Under the pieces are notes generated by a model. It was not told the DNA's origin. It saw nothing but the letters and a program-made list of their open reading frames with translations, and did not search any database. A stretch of DNA of 64,000 bases from Craterostigma plantagineum (lineage: Eukaryota; Streptophyta; Magnoliopsida; Lamiales; Linderniaceae): the NCBI GenBank assembly GCA_027422505.1, contig JAPQWV010000002.1, forward strand, positions 27,072,501-27,136,500, read 5' to 3'. Every line of letters starts with the position of its first letter. Within the stretch, counting starts at the first letter, position 1. A program made the translations under genes and the position numbers. This document shows, in pieces, positions 58,986 to 64,000 of the stretch.

Positions 58986-59934
58986 TTTCTTTCTCAAAGG
59001 AGATAATGAACACACGCAATTTAGTTGGAAATAGAAGTATATGTGTGTTCAGGGTTATAATATGCATGCAAGCATGAAGTTTCAACAAGGGGGAAGTAGC
59101 TAGGAAATTGCTGGTGCTGGGTATAGAACAAGACAAAAAAAATATTGTAAAAGTCACTGTTGAAAGGTTTAATAACTAACCCAGAAATTTCACTAGCCAT
59201 GCTATCAGAAAAAGTCAAACATTCGTTCTTCAAAGACGACTCTATGAGTCAACTGAAACAGTTCTACTTCTTTCTTTCATCAATCATTAATAATAACAAT
59301 AACGTCGGAAGCAATGATGCAATGCAAAGAGTCTTGGTGGGTCGTGAGATGACGACGACATGTCGTCGTGTATGTGTTATGCATTGTTTGGTTTGGTCCA
59401 GTGCTCAAGACGCGTATTGCACAGTGCCTAGCGTTTTAGCTTCTGATATTGCGTAGCGTAAATAGCATAGCATATTGCGTAAATATTTTGATCATATGAC
59501 TTAAAACATATAATATATAACAACGGAAGCAAACAAACAACTATAGAAAAGAAATAATGATAACTTTAATCTAATTATATCCAACCGCCACTCATGAACT
59601 ATATATACGTGTATTTAATTTTATTATTGTTCAAAATTTAAGTATTTTTTAATGTTATTTATCTGCTGAAATCCACGGCCTACCGTGTATGTAGGACTAG
59701 TCACCGCCGTCGCCATCATCGCCATAATTTGAAGCAGTTTCGAAGCTAGGCAAATATATTTTGTTTTTATTTAAGTTTTAGCTTTATAAGGAATAAAAAA
59801 CATTAAAAATCTAAAAAGAAAATAAAAAATGCTATATTCATTGCAATACATCGCGTTTTACGAAAAAATTCGGCCATTTTTCGCGTGCCCTACACGACGT
59901 TTTTTAAAACACTGGTTTTGAATTATTTATGAAA
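58986..59934. other. Upstream region of the ankyrin gene
   Basis: Promoter and leader of the minus-strand ankyrin gene, then gene-free DNA up to the Helitron. Nothing else is supported. Confidence 0.4.
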
Positions 59935-60549
59935 CTAGTTGTTGCCCCGTGCGATGCACGGGTCTACTTTCTCTTCCGTTCATTTATTTAACAGGAAGTA
60001 ATATTTAGAGTTTTAAAAATGTGATATGATAATAAGGTTGTCTATCAGATAATTGAAGTGAGCTACCCGCCCGAGCGCCCCAAAAGAGATCCAATTTTGC
60101 ATTCACTTCATGCAGTTCACCCGTGAATGACCTAAAAAAATTGTCTAAAGGCGTAATCTTGTGGTCGAATCATTCTCTTCAACATTTATGAACTTTACTG
60201 CCTCGATTTAGTGAGCCTTCGTTCAATTCGGGAAAAAATCAAATCCACTCGCCCATTCATGCACAACACCACTAATCTTATTGCATACATATAATCTTAA
60301 ACCGAAACAAAAGGTGGCATCGGTACTCAAGAAGGACTGAGTTGAACAAGAGCAGAAATATTAGCAGGTGGCAAATTGCTAAGGGGATATCTAGTGAATC
60401 GTATCTTGGTTTGGTTGGCCAGTTGACCGAGACAACATTCATCAACGCTATGTTAACTCTGCACATCTGTAATTTTCTTATTTTTCAACATTCATTACAC
60501 ATTATCGTATGATCTAAATGGGACCGAGACAACACATCCAAGCCACGAC

Positions 60550-60905
60550 AATTCCGACCAAAGTGCCGCCGAAGACTTGCAACGGGCGTGTGGCCGAGGA
60601 GCTCTTTTAGCTTCCTTTGGCTTATTGGGTGTCCTTCGAACAAACCCCAACAATCAGATTCAAAACCCAACGGAAGTTCAAAACCCTAATAAATCAGTCG
60701 AAGAAGAAGATGAATTAGTAATGAAGAAAAAAACAAAACCACGTTTTCCCCTACCTCGGGCTGCATACCTGTGTGCCGCCTCACGCCGGCGGCGTCATAC
60801 ATAACGATCAGAGTGAACCCCAGGCAGACGAAAAAAAGCGAGTCGGCGACGCCGTGGCAGAGGGCCACCGACGTCGTGAGGCCGGCTTTTTGCCGGAGGC
60901 AAACA
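60550..60905 (-). pseudogene. DUF212 (vanadium haloperoxidase-related) gene fragment, copy 1
   Basis: Minus-strand pieces read ALCHGVADSLFFVCLGFTLI and VMYDAAGVRRHTGMQPEVGE (60868-60730), then LFEGHPISQRKLKELLGHTP (60643-60575). They match the conserved end of DUF212 proteins (acid phosphatase/vanadium-dependent haloperoxidase-related, membrane proteins of plants and bacteria). The region between the pieces could be an intron. The start of the gene is missing and frames are broken. It lies inside the Helitron. Confidence 0.7.
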
Positions 60906-60972
60906 TATCTTGAAGTACAATTTTTTGAACTTACTTCATAAGTTCTTGATACCAGTTTTTCTGCAATCGAAA

Positions 60973-62750
60973 TACAAAATTGAGCTCGAGGTCTTTAAGT
61001 GTAGTGGTTTCGTCGATTTCTCCCTCGGGTTTATCTGTAGTGTGACCGTGGGACGATCCTTTGTGGTCGAATCTCCTATGTATTCGTTACTCCGAGCAAA
61101 ATAAATTTCCCATCACTACAAATCGTGTCTGAATTTACAAAGACAAACATATTTCAGCGATCAAACATAGATTTCGTTTCTGTAATAAATATAAACACTG
61201 TAATAAATGTAAAACCTTGACTCCACCAACTGGTTTGACGCAATGTACGCCGAAGAACTTTGTCACTAACGAAATTTCGTAACGACAAACGTGTTGGTAA
61301 TAAATGGGAAGCATCTCTATGAGAACCTGTAAGAAAGAAAACTATCCAATGTCACAAATTTTGATTTAATAAGAAATATGCTCAAAATCGAGCAAATAAA
61401 CTAACCTTGACTTCAGATTTCTTGACAGTTTTGATCATAAACCTATCGTCTTGTGTAAGGTAGAAGAAGCTTCCACTTTTTCCAGGCGGTGGAAGTTCCC
61501 TCAGAGCCTCATTTCCACAAACGGCCAACATGTAATCGGCAGGATCTACTTGAAACAGCTCCCTTAGATGTCTGCTTTTTTTTTATTATTTTGAATATAG
61601 GTCTTTAAGTGTAGTGCTTTCGTCGATTTCTCCCTCGGGTTTATCTGTAGTGCGACCGTGGGACGATCCTTTGCGGTCGAATCTCCTACGTATTCGATAC
61701 TCCGAGCAAAATAAATTTCCCATCACTATAAATCGTGTCTGAGTTTACAAAGACAAACATATTTCAGCGATCAAACATAGATTTCGTTTCTGTAATAAAT
61801 ATAAACACTAATAAATGTAAAACCTTGACTCCACCTACTGGTTTGACGCAATGTACGCCGAAGAACATTGTCACTAACGATGGAAGTTCCCTCAGAGTCT
61901 CATTTCTACAAACGGCCAACATGTAATCGGCGGGATCTACTTGAAACAGCTCCCTTAGATGTCTGCTTTTTTTTTTTTTATTTTAAACAATATTTTTGTA
62001 ATAAGCAACAACTCAAGAATTGTCCAACCAGCCTGGTAATTGATTTATCAAGAAAGCAAAGGATCAAATTTCACCTAAACACCACAGGGCAGTAATCTTT
62101 CCATCGAAAGTCTTGGGATTGGTGGGGAGGAGTGAGCTTTGATCCTTCGGGTGGAAACCGAGTCCAAAACTTCTCTTTTGGATCGAAATCGCCGAGCTTA
62201 AGATCTCTTACTACTGAACCATGTTTCTTGACAGAGTACCTACAAAACATTAAACATAACTTTGTCATAACGTGAAAAGGAATAAACGGTCAAACTGTAA
62301 TAAATATACTCTAAACTCGAAATTACCTTATCCCAAAACATTGATTCTTCCTAAACTGCTTAATCCCTTCTCTGTCCAAGACAAAGCCATCCCTATACGG
62401 CATTGAAGCCTCTAAGTCATCCATTATATCACATGTAATATCACCAGCTTCACCTTCAGATTCCCAAATACATATCCTAGGAAACGATCTCTCACCATTA
62501 CCACCATCTACAGAAGAGGACATTTTCTTCCCCACACCACTACCACTTTCCTCTTTAGCAACCATCAAAGGTGTTGCTAATCTATGAACGAAGGAAGTAG
62601 ACTTTAAAACCCTCTCTCTACCAACCCCACATTTCCCAGGATATAACGTACCGTTTAACACCTGATTCTTACAAGAAGAATTCTTACTATCGCTCGACGA
62701 AGAACCTATGTAACAGCTCCCATCTGGCCAACTAAACACTCTATGACATT
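60973..62750 (-). pseudogene. PIP5K: Phosphatidylinositol 4-phosphate 5-kinase fragment, captured and rearranged
   Basis: The intact family makes PI(4,5)P2. Recognisable minus-strand exons: 62750-62328 ([40 protein letters not shown]); about 62239-62075 ([15 protein letters not shown]); then two versions of the next part. Version 1 (61968-61600) has [18 protein letters not shown] fused directly to [19 protein letters not shown] by a deletion. Version 2 (61580-60973) is complete: [92 protein letters not shown]. The kinase domain stops there, so the catalytic C-terminal half is missing. Introns are kept, showing capture at the DNA level. Confidence 0.85.
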
Positions 62751-62752
62751 TG

Positions 62753-62894
62753 GTGCGCCGACGGCATCGATCAGAGTGAACCCCAGGCGGACGGAAAAAA
62801 GTGAGTCGGCGAAGCTGTGGCAGAGGGCCACCGACGTCGTGAGGGCGGTGCACAGCGCCGAGTGGGAGGCCCGCTTTCTGCCGGACGACGGCAC
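62753..62894 (-). pseudogene. DUF212 gene fragment, copy 2
   Basis: It encodes [33 protein letters not shown] in one frame and joins the PIP5K part in another. It is a direct repeat of 60790-60905 in the same orientation (shared phrases CAGAGTGAACCCCAGGC, GGCAGAGGGCCACCGACGTC). Thus the PIP5K fragment is bracketed by two DUF212 pieces. Confidence 0.7.
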
Positions 62895-63263
62895 GGTTGT
62901 GCAGTAAATCGGATTCTAGGAGAGGAGAATCATGAACGGCCAAAAACCCTTTTGCGTATGTGGATTTCAACAGGAAATCTTGAAGATTGGGATTAGATAT
63001 GAGAAGGGTTTGGACTAACTAACACAACTGGAATTTTACGTGACTCTTCGTTTTGTGCTAGGAATTGGCCTTTTATCATCTCCCAAAAAAAAATCGGATC
63101 ATTGGTAGAAAGATGAAAATGAACAGTCACTTGGGAATAATGATAGGTGGCAAACTGGTAAATGCAATTTCTTAGGAGGGCAAGATGGTAATTGTCACCT
63201 GTGTCGCTGACGTGTCAAGCAAGGAGGAGACTTCTCTTGACGACGACTTTTATAGATTATAGA

Positions 63264-63841
63264 TATCAGAGGGCCCGTCATACTCATAGCAGCCCATATG
63301 TGATTTTACACCCCAAATATTACGGGTTTCGGACCTCTCGTCGCTCCACTAATAACAGTACTGACTGACTGTACCGTTTTGCTCATACATTATCCAAATG
63401 CAGATGGCATAACATTGTTTTCAATTAAGTTGCCATCGTCATTATAATATGAATTAATGATGACATTATATTCTTGGTAGCTATATAGTTTGCCTATGTG
63501 TCACACTTGTATCCTTTTGTAACTGTATTTTCTTACTCTTAAAGAACCCTTAATAAATTGGAGAGGTGGTTGTTTGGTTACGGTTTGCATTACGTACATC
63601 AAACATCAATTCTTGCTTTGTAATATACCAAAAGAAAAAAAAAAACCTTTTTGTTCCCCTAGAAAAGGACATAAGATTGAGAAGTATCTCTATATTAACA
63701 AATACATGTAGTGGCTCCTTCATTCTCCACTACTAATTATGTTCAGCTAAAAAGGAGGCTTTATACTTTGTAGTCATGAAATCATTAAATAGATAACATT
63801 AACCATTTATTCTAGAACGTTACTTTGCCTGCCGCCACTTG
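63264..63841. other. Intergenic region after the Helitron
   Basis: Host DNA upstream of the next gene; an A-run near 63640. No gene or repeat is supported. Confidence 0.4.
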
Positions 63842-63848
63842 TATAAAT
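63842..63848 (+). promoter_or_regulatory. TATA box of the terminal gene
   Basis: TATAAAT lies 58 bases before the ATG at 63900, within TTGTATAAATAACACTTGG. The spacing fits a plant core promoter with a short leader. Confidence 0.5.
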
Positions 63849-63899
63849 AACACTTGGAGATGGGCAATTCTTTTCAGTAAAAAGACCTTACATTCCATC

Positions 63900-64000
63900 A
63901 TGGAATTGATCAAGTTTAATCACATTATTGTTGCAGTTCTTTCAGTGAGTGTTTTTTGTTTATCCTTTTTTTCCCCTTGAAATAACTGATTTTCTAAATT
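63900..64000 (+). CDS. First exon of an unidentified gene, cut by the window end
   Basis: An ATG at 63900 opens a 15-codon exon (MELIKFNHIIVAVLS, 63900-63944) followed by a good donor GTGAGTG. The hydrophobic stretch HIIVAVLS suggests the start of a signal peptide of a small secreted protein. The rest lies outside the window, so the product is unknown. Support is the TATA box, the short leader, the context ATCATGG at the start, and the donor site. Confidence 0.4.

Larger units (their letters stand above)
59935..63263 (-). mobile_element. Non-autonomous Helitron carrying captured gene fragments
   Basis: On the minus strand the element begins TCTATAATCTATAAAAGTCG (from 63263) and ends in CTAG (59935-59938). 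A hairpin CCCGTGC-ATC-GCACGGG (59946-59962) sits 10 bases before the end. The 5' TC, the 3' CTAG, the subterminal stem and the insertion between host A (complement of 63264) and T (complement of 59934) are the defining marks of Helitrons, which lack inverted ends and target duplications. The element is 3329 bases with no Rep/helicase gene. Its interior carries parts of a PIP5K gene with introns and pieces of a DUF212 gene, all on the element's own strand. Confidence 0.85.

Noticed and set aside
1..64000. tRNA, rRNA, CRISPR or organellar insertion
   Set aside because: I looked for these by eye on both strands and found no cloverleaf-like CCA-less tRNA core, no rRNA words, no regularly spaced identical repeats and no plastid gene fragments.

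Overview
This is a stretch of nuclear chromosome from a flowering plant, almost certainly a eudicot. The genes have many short introns with GT-AG borders and AT-rich introns. The protein set is plant-specific (ELF3, CCD8, DREB-type AP2, plant vacuolar processing enzyme, DUF1639, PGG-domain ankyrin protein), and the intergenic DNA is full of plant transposons (Stowaway-like MITEs, MULEs, hAT, Copia LTR elements, a Helitron). I cannot fix the species; an asterid is my weak guess. There is no sign of bacterial, organellar or viral DNA.

Layout. 1-3.4 kb: AT-rich intergenic DNA. 3.4-6.4 kb (+): intact 9-exon vacuolar processing enzyme. 8.8-11.6 kb (+): DUF1639 protein. 12.8-16.1 kb (+): ELF3 clock gene. 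16.5-17.1 kb: a Stowaway-like MITE with a second element inside it. 17.5-18.6 kb (+): PIG-X-like subunit of GPI mannosyltransferase I. 19.2-22.9 kb (-): 6-phosphofructokinase gene with full exon order but a stop codon in the ATP loop and two frameshifts. 23.7-25.5 kb (-): heavily decayed amino-acid permease. 27.7-28.5 kb (-): AHP4-like histidine phosphotransfer protein. 29.8-31.9 kb: MITEs. 32.4-33.0 kb (+): intronless lachrymatory-factor-synthase-like (Bet v 1/START fold) protein. 33.1-36.5 kb: Copia-type gag fragments as a large inverted repeat, one arm interrupted by a hAT MITE, the other leading to a primer-binding site and LTR. 36.7-39.5 kb (-): intact CCD8, a strigolactone biosynthesis gene. 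40.8-41.6 kb: solo LTR of the same family. 41.9-45.2 kb: LTR-element debris with an 0.83-kb direct repeat. 45.5-46.5 kb: MULE with long inverted ends. 46.5-51.5 kb: empty AT-rich DNA. 51.5-52.2 kb (-): intronless DREB A-4 factor. 54.9-56.3 kb (-): small lysine-rich protein of unknown function. 57.0-59.0 kb (-): ankyrin/PGG membrane protein. 59.9-63.3 kb: Helitron carrying fragments of a PIP5K gene and a DUF212 gene. 63.9 kb: first exon of a gene running off the window.

The genes do not form a pathway cluster. Several act in hormone or environmental signalling (CCD8 for strigolactone, AHP4-like for cytokinin phosphorelay, ELF3 for clock and temperature, DREB for stress), but I see only ordinary plant gene order and no evidence of co-regulation.

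The strongest unexpected structures are the gene-capturing Helitron with an internal tandem duplication, the phosphofructokinase gene broken in its ATP loop, the hAT insertion whose empty site is preserved in the other arm of the inverted repeat, and the MITE nested in a MITE with a clean 9-bp target duplication.
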